Of a DNA stretch of 36,566 nucleotides, positions 9,095 through 16,154 are shown one piece after another; position 1 is the stretch's first letter, and each line of letters opens with the position of its first letter. Made by a program: the position numbers and the translations under genes. Location of the stretch: NCBI RefSeq assembly GCF_000421665.1, contig NZ_ATXL01000020.1, forward strand, positions 1 to 36,566, in the 5' to 3' direction. The notes under the pieces are model-generated. The model saw nothing but the letters and a program-made list of their open reading frames with translations. It was not told where the DNA came from and made no database searches. Source of the DNA: Bavariicoccus seileri WCC 4188 (lineage in GTDB: Bacteria; Bacillota; Bacilli; Lactobacillales; Aerococcaceae).

Positions 9095-9652
9095 TTATTT
9101 CCTCAGATGCTTAGGTAACATTTGATTCAGCTCTTCTTCTGCAAAATATTGTTCCTCTTCATTTTTAAGCGCTTTTTGAGCTTTAGAGTAACTTTTTGAA
9201 CTTGTTTTCGGTGCAATTTTATAAATTTCGCTTGTTTTTTCTTGTAAATCATCCCTTTTTTCCATAATTTGCTGATTATTTAGTATAGGTAAATCAGTTA
9301 ATAGAGAAATATATTGTTCTCTGATTAGCCACAGCTCGTTCGATATGTTTTGATGAGACGCTATTTCTTCTTTCAAATCAAAGTCTTTAAAAAAGATATT
9401 AATAGCTAATAAAAACGTCGAAACAAGCCCTGCAAGAACTTTATAAGGTGTCCCGTTGTCAGCGAAAATACTACCTATAAACCCTCCAGTTGAAATTGCA
9501 GACAATGTAATCTGAATATACTTGATTATAGTGTTTGTTTTCTTAATTCTATCTACTTCTTTATTATGTGTTGTGTAAGTATAAACTAGCCTTCCATATG
9601 CTTCTTTGATTTGTACTTCTAAATTTTGTTTATGATGGGAATTTGGATCCAT
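9095..9652 (-). CDS. SLATT-domain two-TM protein, candidate effector of the CD-NTase module
   Basis: About 185 residues from the ATG at 9652 (MDPNSHHKQN), which follows GGAGGGATATCT; a longer frame begins at 9703 but lacks a ribosome binding site. An N-terminal helical region (LEVQIKEAYGRLVYTYTTHN) is followed by two membrane helices (about 42-62 with TLSAISTGGFIGSIF; about 69-87 with VLAGLVSTFLLAINIFF), then a long helical cytoplasmic part with KEEIASHQNISNELWLIREQY. This is the SLATT layout (SMODS and SLOG-associating two-TM), a family predicted to form membrane pores in nucleotide-signalled immunity. It overlaps the end of the nucleotidyltransferase gene by 23 bp, so the two are probably translationally coupled. 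Function here is inferred from family and coupling. Confidence 0.82.
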   Translation of the reverse strand: MDPNSHHKQNLEVQIKEAYGRLVYTYTTHNKEVDRIKKTNTIIKYIQITLSAISTGGFIGSIFADNGTPYKVLAGLVSTFLLAINIFFKDFDLKEEIASHQNISNELWLIREQYISLLTDLPILNNQQIMEKRDDLQEKTSEIYKIAPKTSSKSYSKAQKALKNEEEQYFAEEELNQMLPKHLRK

Positions 9653-10511
9653 AGATATCCCTCCATTTACTTTTCGCTGACAAAGGCATATTACTTTCCT
9701 CATAATCGATAGCTACCAAAGCCAATTCATATGATTGTTTTGCTTTCATCTGGAAATTTTTCAATTTGTAAACACGTCGATTACTTCCGGGAGCATACCA
9801 GAATTCAATAGTAGTACTCAGATTTTTTAAATACTCAAAAAAATCACGGCTCATAAAATCATAATAAAGGTAAGATTTATCTCGAAAAGTCCAATCCTTT
9901 ATGAATTTATATGCAAGTGTATCAATTAGTATCCCACTTATCGGCACTGAATTCTTATCCTTCCAAGCTCGAGCCATACGGCATAATCTTTTCAAATTTT
10001 TATTTGTTAATCTATTTAATTCATTCATTGCGGCTATTTCTTCTCTTGGATAAGTTACTTTCCAAGATCCGCCAGAATTTGAATCTGGATAAGTATAGCT
10101 TGAATTATCAGTATTTTGAAATGCCGGCACAATCTCAAAGCTCACTCCATCTTTAAAATCAATACCAATTACTTGACCATCAGCTTTAACGTGAGAAGTT
10201 GAATATGTTTGTTTGAGACTAGCCTTGACTTCCTGTAATAACACAGATTGACCATTACCAATATATTTACTATACTGATGATATTTTTCAACCGGTAATC
10301 GCACAATTATATCAATATCACTTACGTGTATTGCAGTTCCTCGTCCATACGATCCAACATATAAACTGTGTAAAGAATCAGAACTACTATTCCAGAAGTC
10401 AGAGTTTATTCTTTTGGTTATTTGCTTATAACGATATTGGACATTTGAAACTGTTGTTTCTGACATCCTTAAGTTATTGCAAAAAGATGAAAAATTTTCA
10501 CTTACTCCCAT
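9630..10511 (-). CDS. CD-NTase/SMODS-type nucleotidyltransferase (CBASS-like second-messenger synthase)
   Basis: 293 residues. The Pol-beta-type catalytic signature is clear: G53-S54 in YVGSYGRGTAI, then D65-I-D67 in HVSDIDIIVRLP, with the third carboxylate probably E126 in SFEIVPAF. A helical C-terminal domain follows (LTNKNLKRLCRMARAWKDKN, about 167-187), as in oligonucleotide synthetase-like CD-NTases. Such enzymes make cyclic or linear nucleotides on phage infection to activate effectors. It lies between a TIR-domain gene and a SLATT gene on one strand. No Cap2/Cap3 (E1/E2, JAB) or HORMA/TRIP13 genes are present, so it would be a minimal CBASS-like set. The product nucleotide cannot be read from sequence. 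Confidence 0.88.
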   Translation of the reverse strand: MGVSENFSSFCNNLRMSETTVSNVQYRYKQITKRINSDFWNSSSDSLHSLYVGSYGRGTAIHVSDIDIIVRLPVEKYHQYSKYIGNGQSVLLQEVKASLKQTYSTSHVKADGQVIGIDFKDGVSFEIVPAFQNTDNSSYTYPDSNSGGSWKVTYPREEIAAMNELNRLTNKNLKRLCRMARAWKDKNSVPISGILIDTLAYKFIKDWTFRDKSYLYYDFMSRDFFEYLKNLSTTIEFWYAPGSNRRVYKLKNFQMKAKQSYELALVAIDYEESNMPLSAKSKWRDIYGSKFPS

Positions 10512-10578
10512 TTAAAACTTTCCTCCCGAAAATTTTTTTAATATTACTTCCACAAAAAATGAATGTAGTTATCTCCAA

Positions 10579-11355
10579 CTACATTATTAATGTTGGTATA
10601 GCTTCCCATTGGTTTTGAGAAACTTCGTGCATTACTGTCACAAGATTGATTTTATTACCGTCTTTTGATTCTCCTATAATTTCAAATGGAAAACCTGGAA
10701 CCGTAGCTTCTGAAACAGAAATCCCCCACCCACATGCATTAATACCATTGTTTAGCGATATCTCTGGGAAAAATCTAACATTGCTCATTCCATTTTGTTT
10801 CATTCGAACCTCTACTTGATCATGAGTATTCACCAATACAATAATAAAACTAGATTTTGGTTCCATATAGTATTTTGCGTTAATCGCTATCTCCAATTTA
10901 CTATCATTATTCCTGCAAACAGCTTCTAGGTTATGAAACTCAGCATTTTGAGGTTGAAAATTATTAGTACCTTGAACAACATCTACCATTTGCTTTAAAG
11001 CTACTTCAAGACCATTAGAAAAAAGATCTATATACAGGGTTTGAAGCAAAATTGTTGGCATAATTGATCCGTCTAGACGTACTGGAATTATTTTCACATC
11101 GTCTTGCGCAGATTTCATTACTGCATTCTGCCACTCCATGGATACCATTTTACTTTCCAAACTATTTTTTGATACAAAAAAGAAGAAAAAATGACACTTA
11201 TCCAACCCATTATTCATCTGGTTAATAATCCCATCACCTGGTTGAATTGACCATGAATCATAAAAAATATTTTCTTGCCCAAACGTATCCCTTAACCTAA
11301 TCGCTAATGGTTCCACAATCGGCTTATCCTTTGAATTATGTGAAAGAAAAATCAC
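10579..11355 (-). CDS. TIR-domain protein with an unassigned C-terminal domain, candidate NADase effector
   Basis: 258 residues starting at a GTG (11355) eight bases after GGAGG. The N-terminal about 125 residues form a TIR domain: IFLSHNSKD (strand A and box 1), YDSWSIQPGD (BB-loop region), then CHFFFFFVSKNSLES and MEWQNAV, where E74 is the likely catalytic NAD-cleaving Glu. The rest (about 130-258) is beta-rich, with SSFIIVLVNTHDQVEVRM and ACGWGISVSEATVPGFPFEI. It resembles neither SAVED nor STING to my eye and has no evident TM helix. It could sense the nucleotide made by the next gene or recognise a phage trigger. It is the first gene of the module, 67 bp before the nucleotidyltransferase. 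Confidence 0.85.
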   Translation of the reverse strand: MIFLSHNSKDKPIVEPLAIRLRDTFGQENIFYDSWSIQPGDGIINQMNNGLDKCHFFFFFVSKNSLESKMVSMEWQNAVMKSAQDDVKIIPVRLDGSIMPTILLQTLYIDLFSNGLEVALKQMVDVVQGTNNFQPQNAEFHNLEAVCRNNDSKLEIAINAKYYMEPKSSFIIVLVNTHDQVEVRMKQNGMSNVRFFPEISLNNGINACGWGISVSEATVPGFPFEIIGESKDGNKINLVTVMHEVSQNQWEAIPTLIM

Positions 11356-11371
11356 CTTGATCCCTCCTAAA

Positions 11372-11405
11372 AATCTTAAGTAGTATAATTATACTACTTA
11401 AGATT
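11372..11405. repeat. 34-bp perfect palindrome between ardA and the TIR gene
   Basis: Bases 11372-11388 (beginning aatcttaagtagtata) are the exact reverse complement of 11389-11405, giving a 17+17 palindrome with no loop. It contains TATAAT on both strands near its centre. On the minus strand it is followed by five Ts and then by the TIR gene's ribosome binding site (AGGAGGG). It may be an operator over the module's promoter, a weak terminator after ardA, or both. Confidence 0.75.
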
Positions 11406-11418
11406 CAGGATATCGAGT

Positions 11419-11922
11419 TTACATAGGATATTCAAAAACTCCACGACTCGTAACCAAATAATTCCCTCCAATCTCCAAGTCTCGACCACACGCATCAAAA
11501 TCAATATACGTCTTCAAGTGTTCTGGGACTTCGCCAAAATCACCTGACTCGGTAATTAGATAATACGCCACATCACTCATATCATTACAATCCGGATAAC
11601 AAATAATATCATCCACATGCTCTACCATTTCTTCAAAGGAATTGAAAAAAGCTTGTTGGATCTCTGAAGCAACTTCTCCAATCGGCGTTCCTTCTAGAAC
11701 TTCCGCTAAGCCGCACAACCGATTAATCTCTTCAATTGGCATATATTCATCAATCTCAAAAGGTAGCTCATAATCATGGATTGCATATTCTTCATATTCG
11801 TCATTTAATCCAATCCGTTCTTTCATTACATCAAAATCGACAGGTGGGGTAAACCACGCCCCCACCAACTCACCTTCGTTATATTTCCCAAGATTCGCAA
11901 TATAAACGCGCATCTGTTCCAT
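11419..11922 (-). CDS. ardA: ArdA-family antirestriction protein (Orf18)
   Basis: 167 residues, strongly acidic, with the ArdA opening MRVYIANLGKYNEGELVGAWF and VDFDVMKERIGL. ArdA mimics B-form DNA and inhibits type I restriction and modification enzymes, protecting the incoming element during transfer. The gene has the Tn916 orf18 position, after the TcpD-like gene. The ATG follows AAGGGGGATCACT. The final part (DACGRDLEIGGNYLVTSRGVFEYP) is intact. It is one of several genes on this element that deal with restriction or defence. Confidence 0.95.
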   Translation of the reverse strand: MEQMRVYIANLGKYNEGELVGAWFTPPVDFDVMKERIGLNDEYEEYAIHDYELPFEIDEYMPIEEINRLCGLAEVLEGTPIGEVASEIQQAFFNSFEEMVEHVDDIICYPDCNDMSDVAYYLITESGDFGEVPEHLKTYIDFDACGRDLEIGGNYLVTSRGVFEYPM

Positions 11923-11933
11923 AGTGATCCCCC

Positions 11934-12155
11934 TTAAGCACCGACAATTCGGTTAAACAAATTGAGTAAGACATCTTTCACACCAGAAGCATTGAAGACC
12001 AACCCTACCGCAATCAAGGCAATCACCAAAAAGCCAATCAGTTTGGAAAACTCACGCTTAAATCCTAAAAATAAACCAATGACCACAATTGCTAGTAAGA
12101 CTAAAGATTGCGCATTGGTTAAAAACCATTGATATAAATTTTGTCCGAAATTCAT
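11934..12155 (-). CDS. TcpD-like small membrane protein of the transfer operon
   Basis: About 73 residues from the ATG at 12155 (MNFGQNLYQWFLTN), which follows GGAAAGTGACGAG. Two hydrophobic helices are visible: LVLLAIVVIGLFLGF and LIGFLVIALIAVGLVF. The short length, two-TM topology and place between the relaxase and ardA match the TcpD/Orf19-type proteins of Tn916 elements, small channel components. A longer frame to 12206 would run into the preceding DUF3789 gene out of frame and is not needed. Confidence 0.82.
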   Translation of the reverse strand: MNFGQNLYQWFLTNAQSLVLLAIVVIGLFLGFKREFSKLIGFLVIALIAVGLVFNASGVKDVLLNLFNRIVGA

Positions 12156-12159
12156 CTCG

Positions 12160-12279
12160 TCACTTTCCTTTCTTTTCCATTGATCGGTCCGCCGCTGCAC
12201 TTGCATTCATCAAGCACATCACCGTAACACCAAGCATGCTGCCACCAAATACCAATAAAATATCTTTTACAATTCCCAT
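12160..12279 (-). CDS. DUF3789-like 39-residue membrane peptide
   Basis: Short frame starting at ATG 12279 (MGIVKDILLVFGGSMLGV) after GAGGAATTGCG, ending with SMEKKGK and TGA at 12160-12162, five bases before the next start. One hydrophobic helix with a Cys/Met-rich end and a charged tail. Peptides of this kind (DUF3789) sit between the relaxase and tcpD genes in Tn916-type elements; their role is unknown. Ribosome binding site, tight spacing and conserved position support it as a real gene. Confidence 0.75.
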   Translation of the reverse strand: MGIVKDILLVFGGSMLGVTVMCLMNASAAADRSMEKKGK

Positions 12280-12293
12280 CGCAATTCCTCTTT

Positions 12294-13478
12294 TCATATA
12301 ATCAAATTTTCGATTGTCATACTTTGTTGTTCCAAAATCTTTTTATGCCGGTCTGAGAGTCGCGCATTATTTACCATATCCAGAATATACGTTGTCTGAT
12401 TCAAACGATCCAACTCCTCGGCCATCTTCCACGTAGGTGCAACTTGTCGTCCAAGCCAATTTAAGGTTCGTTCAATGGTGTACGGTTTCGGTTCAGATGT
12501 TAATTGAATCTCTTTACGATTTCGTCCAATAAAACGTCCCCACTGTTCATTCAAGGGCCAGTTGGTTCGCCGTTTTCCTTCCACTTTATCGGCAAATCGC
12601 AAATAACGATTAATAATGGAGAACGTGGTTCCCTCAATGCTACGACCTTTTAACAAATCTTGAATCGCATGATAGGCACGATCATTTTTCAGTCGAATCT
12701 CAAAACGATTTTTCGTTTCGGTCTGGTCTAATGAAATCCCTAACTTGATATACTGCTCATAATCCTTCTCGTACAAACAGAAATAAACCTCACTCTTAAG
12801 GCTCCCAATATACAAGGTATTGCCCATGCCATCTTTTTCATCTGCTTTTAAAAGCTCCCCGGAACGATAGCTTTTAAAGGTACGGAATAGGGAAATACAT
12901 TCTTCCTTCTGACATTTTTTCGTTAGCTCAGGAATATCCAACAAGCCAACTCGATCATTGATTGCTAAATCCAAGCGTTTCATTACGCCACCGGCCTTTA
13001 GACAATCTTCAAAAAAGTCGTACCAGCTACGCTTTTGAGCGAGTAAAAAAGTTTCAAACTGCCGGCAACCACGACCCTTTAATTCCATAAGAACACCTTT
13101 ATCTTCTTCATGTGACAACATCACCACAATGTCTCCCATGACATATTGTTCTTGATAGGAGTAAAAGGCGTAATCTTCATGAAGCATATACTCAAATTTC
13201 AAATGGAGAATTTCTTGAATGATTTTCCGCGCGTCCGTTGTAGGAAAGCGAATCCTTACGTAGTCAAACAGTAACGTCAAAGGTAATTCGGGATTGAAGC
13301 TTTCCAGTTGGTCGAAAATTTTTCTCAGGGTCTTTGCGGATGGTGTCACACCACCGTTTTCTATCTGATTTAAATAGGGACGACTAAGCCCGCAAGCCGT
13401 AGCCAATTTATTTTGCGAAACGCCATATTCGTTCCTTCGGTCTTTTAATACCCGATAATCTAAATTCCGTTGTGCCAA
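12294..13478 (-). CDS. mobT: MobT-family relaxase (Orf20/NicK-type, Rep_trans)
   Basis: 394 residues. The N-terminus (about 1-65) is a helix-turn-helix of the Cro/XRE type (YGVSQNKLATACGLSRPYLNQIENG). The rest is the Rep_trans/RCR-type nuclease with conserved blocks such as MKRLDLAINDRVGLLDIPEL and RFEIRLKND. In Tn916 and ICEBs1 this protein nicks oriT and pilots the strand into the channel, and also starts rolling-circle replication of the excised element. The start is TTG, seven bases after GGAGG. The oriT-like hairpins lie just upstream, as in Tn916, and the coupling ATPase is further up the operon. Confidence 0.93.
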   Translation of the reverse strand: MAQRNLDYRVLKDRRNEYGVSQNKLATACGLSRPYLNQIENGGVTPSAKTLRKIFDQLESFNPELPLTLLFDYVRIRFPTTDARKIIQEILHLKFEYMLHEDYAFYSYQEQYVMGDIVVMLSHEEDKGVLMELKGRGCRQFETFLLAQKRSWYDFFEDCLKAGGVMKRLDLAINDRVGLLDIPELTKKCQKEECISLFRTFKSYRSGELLKADEKDGMGNTLYIGSLKSEVYFCLYEKDYEQYIKLGISLDQTETKNRFEIRLKNDRAYHAIQDLLKGRSIEGTTFSIINRYLRFADKVEGKRRTNWPLNEQWGRFIGRNRKEIQLTSEPKPYTIERTLNWLGRQVAPTWKMAEELDRLNQTTYILDMVNNARLSDRHKKILEQQSMTIENLII

Positions 13479-13489
13479 ATTCTCACCTC

Positions 13490-13710
13490 CAAATTCAAGG
13501 TGTTAACTTTTTCAAATGAGTTAACACCTGTCCAAATTGCTTATTATCCTTGATATAACAACTATTCTTAATTGTTACTTGCTTATTTTTTGTGTTTTTG
13601 TACCCCCCTGTTAGATACGGGGGGTGAGACATCATGGCCGGCTGGCGCCGTCCATGAATAGGCACAGCACCACGGAGGATTTCTGCTTCGCAAATCCCCC
13701 GTGGTCAGCG
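13490..13710. other. Origin of transfer (oriT) and probable single-strand origin region
   Basis: The gap upstream of the relaxase gene is packed with inverted repeats. They are ggtgttaact/agttaacacc (13499-13508/13519-13528); acccccc/ggggggt (13602-13608/13619-13625), around gttagatac, which resembles the nic-region repeat of Tn916 and ICEBs1; catggccggc/gccgtccatg (13633-13642/13647-13656, one mismatch); and a 14-bp hairpin 13669-13682/13692-13705 with one mismatch. Position between the coupling-protein and relaxase genes is the same as in Tn916. The nick site itself cannot be placed with certainty. Confidence 0.83.
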
Positions 13711-13733
13711 CCTATCAGTAGTTTATCTGGCTG

Positions 13734-14024
13734 TTACTCCGCGGTGATGCCCTCAATTTCCAACTCAGCCTTTATCTCAAACAAGTATTGGCGGATATCC
13801 GGTTCTTTGGCAAGGTCCGCAATTCGTTCCAATTCACTGATGACTTGATTCAACTCAATCCGAGCATCTGTTTCCTCGTTCATTACATAAGGATCATCAG
13901 GGACATTCACCCCATTTTTTCGAATATCGAAATTGAGCCGGTACAGTTCTTCTTCCAATTCCGGATCTGACTGAATCTTGCCAATCACCCAGTATATTTC
14001 CCCAATCAACTCATCATAAATCAT
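13734..14024 (-). CDS. Small acidic protein of unknown function coupled to the methyltransferase gene
   Basis: 96 residues, rich in Glu, Asp and Ile, predicted mostly helical (ELIGEIYWVIGKIQSDPELEEELYRL; ELNQVISELERIADLAKEPD). Its ATG overlaps the 3' end of the C5-methyltransferase gene by 11 bp, so it is probably translated with it. I do not recognise a family. It could be an accessory or regulator of the methyltransferase or an ICE regulatory protein; it does not look like a restriction nuclease, having no PD-(D/E)XK or HNH signature. It ends about 30 bp before the oriT hairpins. Confidence 0.7.
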   Translation of the reverse strand: MIYDELIGEIYWVIGKIQSDPELEEELYRLNFDIRKNGVNVPDDPYVMNEETDARIELNQVISELERIADLAKEPDIRQYLFEIKAELEIEGITAE

Positions 14025-15156
14025 CTGTTTTTACCTCCTTTAGTCTTCTGGCAATATCAAAAATGACCGGAACTGTCACAGAGTTTTCGGTCTGTTTATA
14101 CAATTGACTATCTGAATTGACTTGAGAAGCCCGGTCAAAAGCCCAGTCCGGAAAGCCCTGAAGACGCCAGCACTCTCTAGGTGTTAGCTTTCGAATTTGA
14201 TACTGGTCCGTGACAACCGCTTGTTGGTCTCCTGTTAGTAAGGTATGCACGCTTTGTTTTCCCAGACGGCCTCGACGACTTTTGGAATTAGGAAAAGCCA
14301 GGTTCACACTGTCCCCTGGCTTCACCTCTTCATATTCTGTTTTATTTTTTCGAATCATAATCTTCGTTCCACCTTGTTTCGTTGACAAGGTGGGAGCTGT
14401 TCCGGTTACGTCATAAACCCGATTTCCTTGTTCAAAATTTCCCGGCAACATACCCGCTACAGAAATCCCATCCTTTACCGGTAAGGCAATTTTGATTCCT
14501 TCATCACCGGTTAAGGTTGGCGCTACATCATCTGAACCATAGACTTGGCCACCCATCCCTCGGTTGGAAGGATTAATATTTACCAAGTTTCTGATGTTTT
14601 GATCAGATGTTGAAGACGATCCAATGATAGGAAATACTTGTTCGGTACATGCGTCTCGAGAATGTCCGATAAGGTAGACCCGCTCACGGCTTTGGGGAAC
14701 GTAGGCCTTTGAGTTAAGCACCTGCCATTCCACATCATACCCCAATCCATCCAGCGTTCGGAGGATCGTCTCGAACGTAGCCCCTCCTTCGTGATTGAGC
14801 AATCCCCGGACGTTCTCAAGGAATAAAAACTTAGGTCGGAGAAGAGCGGCGAACCGAGCGATTTCAAAGAATAGAGTACCTCGAGTATCGGAAAATCCTT
14901 GCCGCTTTCCCGCAATTGAAAAAGCTTGGCACGGAAATCCACCGCAAAGGATGTCCACTGGTCCGAGAGATTGAATAAACTCGTCTGATACACTTGTGAT
15001 GTCATGCATTTCCACCTCCTTACTTGTATCATGAATTGCCTTATATCTCCGCCGAGCAAATTCATCAATTTCACAAAAGCCGATACAGTGGTGGCCCGCT
15101 TGTTCCATACCTAAACGAAAGCCACCAATCCCGGCGAATAAATCTAAAAATGTCAT
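14014..15156 (-). CDS. DNA (cytosine-5) methyltransferase, no restriction partner seen
   Basis: 380 residues with the canonical C5-methylase motifs in order: I (FLDLFAGIGGFRLGM), IV with the catalytic Cys (GGFPCQAFSIAGKRQGF, about residue 77), VI (FLENVRGLL), VIII (PQSRERVYLIG), a target recognition region of about 130 residues, and IX/X (LTPRECWRLQGFP; ENSVTVPVI). It transfers a methyl group from SAM to C5 of cytosine in a short DNA site; the site cannot be read from sequence. No endonuclease gene is adjacent, so the likely role is protecting the element from host restriction or regulating it. ATG follows GAGGTGATTT. It lies between the zeta unit and oriT. Confidence 0.95.
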   Translation of the reverse strand: MTFLDLFAGIGGFRLGMEQAGHHCIGFCEIDEFARRRYKAIHDTSKEVEMHDITSVSDEFIQSLGPVDILCGGFPCQAFSIAGKRQGFSDTRGTLFFEIARFAALLRPKFLFLENVRGLLNHEGGATFETILRTLDGLGYDVEWQVLNSKAYVPQSRERVYLIGHSRDACTEQVFPIIGSSSTSDQNIRNLVNINPSNRGMGGQVYGSDDVAPTLTGDEGIKIALPVKDGISVAGMLPGNFEQGNRVYDVTGTAPTLSTKQGGTKIMIRKNKTEYEEVKPGDSVNLAFPNSKSRRGRLGKQSVHTLLTGDQQAVVTDQYQIRKLTPRECWRLQGFPDWAFDRASQVNSDSQLYKQTENSVTVPVIFDIARRLKEVKTDDL

Positions 15157-15176
15157 AAATCACCTCATTCATTGCA

Positions 15177-15211
15177 AAGAAAAAAGCCAAGAACATTTTT
15201 GCTCTTGGCTT
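15177..15211 (-). terminator. Terminator after the zeta-toxin unit
   Basis: Stem aagccaaga (15184-15192) with tcttggctt (15203-15211). On the minus strand it is followed by TTTTTTC. It separates the zeta/small-protein pair from the methyltransferase gene, whose start is only about 20 bp further on, so the methyltransferase would depend on read-through or its own promoter. Confidence 0.75.
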
Positions 15212-15234
15212 CTAAAACTATTTTCATTTCAAAT

Positions 15235-15402
15235 TTATTTTTCTTTATCCAAACCAATCAATTCCCGTTGTTTTCGATTGGATTCATCTGCTACAAATTT
15301 AAAGACTGTCTTCAGCTCTTTCGCAGAGGCATTCTTTTGTAGTGTAGAAAAGTTACGGTTATACTTCTCCATAATTTCCTCAACTTTTTCTTTCTCAGTC
15401 AT
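15235..15402 (-). CDS. Small charged protein downstream of the zeta toxin, possible antitoxin
   Basis: 55 residues beginning MTEKEKVEEIMEKYNRN and ending LIGLDKEK, highly charged and probably helical. The ATG at 15402 follows GGAGGAAGAGCTAC and overlaps the zeta gene's 3' end by 8 bp, implying coupled translation. Classical epsilon or PezA antitoxins are encoded before zeta and are longer, so this reversed order is unusual. I infer a possible antitoxin only from the coupling and size; it could equally be an unrelated ICE protein. It ends just before a good terminator. Confidence 0.65.
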   Translation of the reverse strand: MTEKEKVEEIMEKYNRNFSTLQKNASAKELKTVFKFVADESNRKQRELIGLDKEK

Positions 15403-16069
15403 GTAGCTCTTCCTCCAATCTTTCTTTCGTATAACTGATCGGTAATGCTAACTCAACATTATCAATGTCCATTAGAAAATCAGAAATCGTATTTTGAAAG
15501 TCCTTCACTAAGATATTGATGGTTACTTTCTCTTGAAATTGCTTTTTCACCTGCATCAAATTTTTTCTTGATTGGAAAAAAGCATTGATAAAACGTTCTT
15601 TAGGAACAAAACGGCCTTCAACTTCTTCTCGCTTTTTGGTAAAATCCCAAGCAATAAATGGATCTTGATAAACATAATAGACAAGCACATTATAATTCTT
15701 TTTGAGTGCCCGTTCAATATTTTGGTTTACCTTAGAGGTCGCAAAAGTCCCATCAAGAATAAAACTATAGCCCTTTTTAAGAACTAAATCGAGAGCCGCA
15801 TCTACCAAAAGAGCTGATCCTCGTTGAAATTCATCTGAATTATTCCCAACATAGCCTGGAAATAATACTCGAAACTTATCAACATCGATTACACAAAGAT
15901 TATTATTCAATGCCGTCAAAGTTTGTGCAGCCTCAGTCTTTCCAGCCCCAGGACTTCCGGCCATAAAAATGGCAGTCTTTTCCTCTTCTTTTTCTTTCCC
16001 ATCAACAATAGAAGAAACCAATACCTTCTTGTTCTCCTTGGCATATTGTAAAGAATAATCCTCTGTCAT
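15395..16069 (-). CDS. Zeta-toxin family P-loop kinase
   Basis: 224 residues from the ATG at 16069 (MTEDYSLQYAKENKK), which follows GGAGGTGCAATAAAA; a longer frame to 16096 would start inside the inverted repeat. Walker A is AGSPGAGKTEAA (about residue 37), then VIDVDKFRVLFPGY with the conserved Asp and FILDGTFA. Zeta toxins phosphorylate UDP-N-acetylglucosamine and block wall synthesis; in mobile elements they act in post-segregational stabilisation. The gene forms a pair with a 55-residue protein on its 3' side and has an operator-like inverted repeat in front. No helix-turn-helix PezA-type gene precedes it. Confidence 0.85.
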   Translation of the reverse strand: MTEDYSLQYAKENKKVLVSSIVDGKEKEEEKTAIFMAGSPGAGKTEAAQTLTALNNNLCVIDVDKFRVLFPGYVGNNSDEFQRGSALLVDAALDLVLKKGYSFILDGTFATSKVNQNIERALKKNYNVLVYYVYQDPFIAWDFTKKREEVEGRFVPKERFINAFFQSRKNLMQVKKQFQEKVTINILVKDFQNTISDFLMDIDNVELALPISYTKERLEEELHD

Positions 16070-16093
16070 TTTTATTGCACCTCCTGACGCTTT

Positions 16094-16135
16094 CATCCTT
16101 AGTTTATCATACTTACAACCTGATAAACTAGGATG
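16094..16135. promoter_or_regulatory. Operator-like inverted repeat before the zeta unit
   Basis: catccttagtttatca (16094-16109) pairs with tgataaactaggatg (16121-16135) with a single bulged base; the 11-bp spacer contains no strong T run, so a terminator is less likely. The left arm lies at the ribosome binding region of the zeta gene. Toxin-antitoxin units are often controlled from such repeats; this use is inferred. Confidence 0.55.
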
Positions 16136-16154
16136 ATAAATTTTCCTGTCTCTG

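Noticed and set aside
11372-11405. CRISPR-like repeat
   Set aside because: Only a single palindrome; no repeated units or spacers, and no cas genes anywhere in the window.
13602-13625. GC-rich inverted repeat read as a terminator
   Set aside because: It lacks a useful T run in the needed direction and matches the position and form of Tn916-type oriT repeats.
13624-13970. Plus-strand frames over the oriT hairpins and the small acidic gene
   Set aside because: No ribosome binding sites; they arise from hairpin sequence and the complement of the acidic gene.
14580-15074. 164-codon minus-strand frame inside the methyltransferase gene
   Set aside because: Overlaps the methylase with all its motifs in the main frame; this is a +1 shadow, not a second gene.
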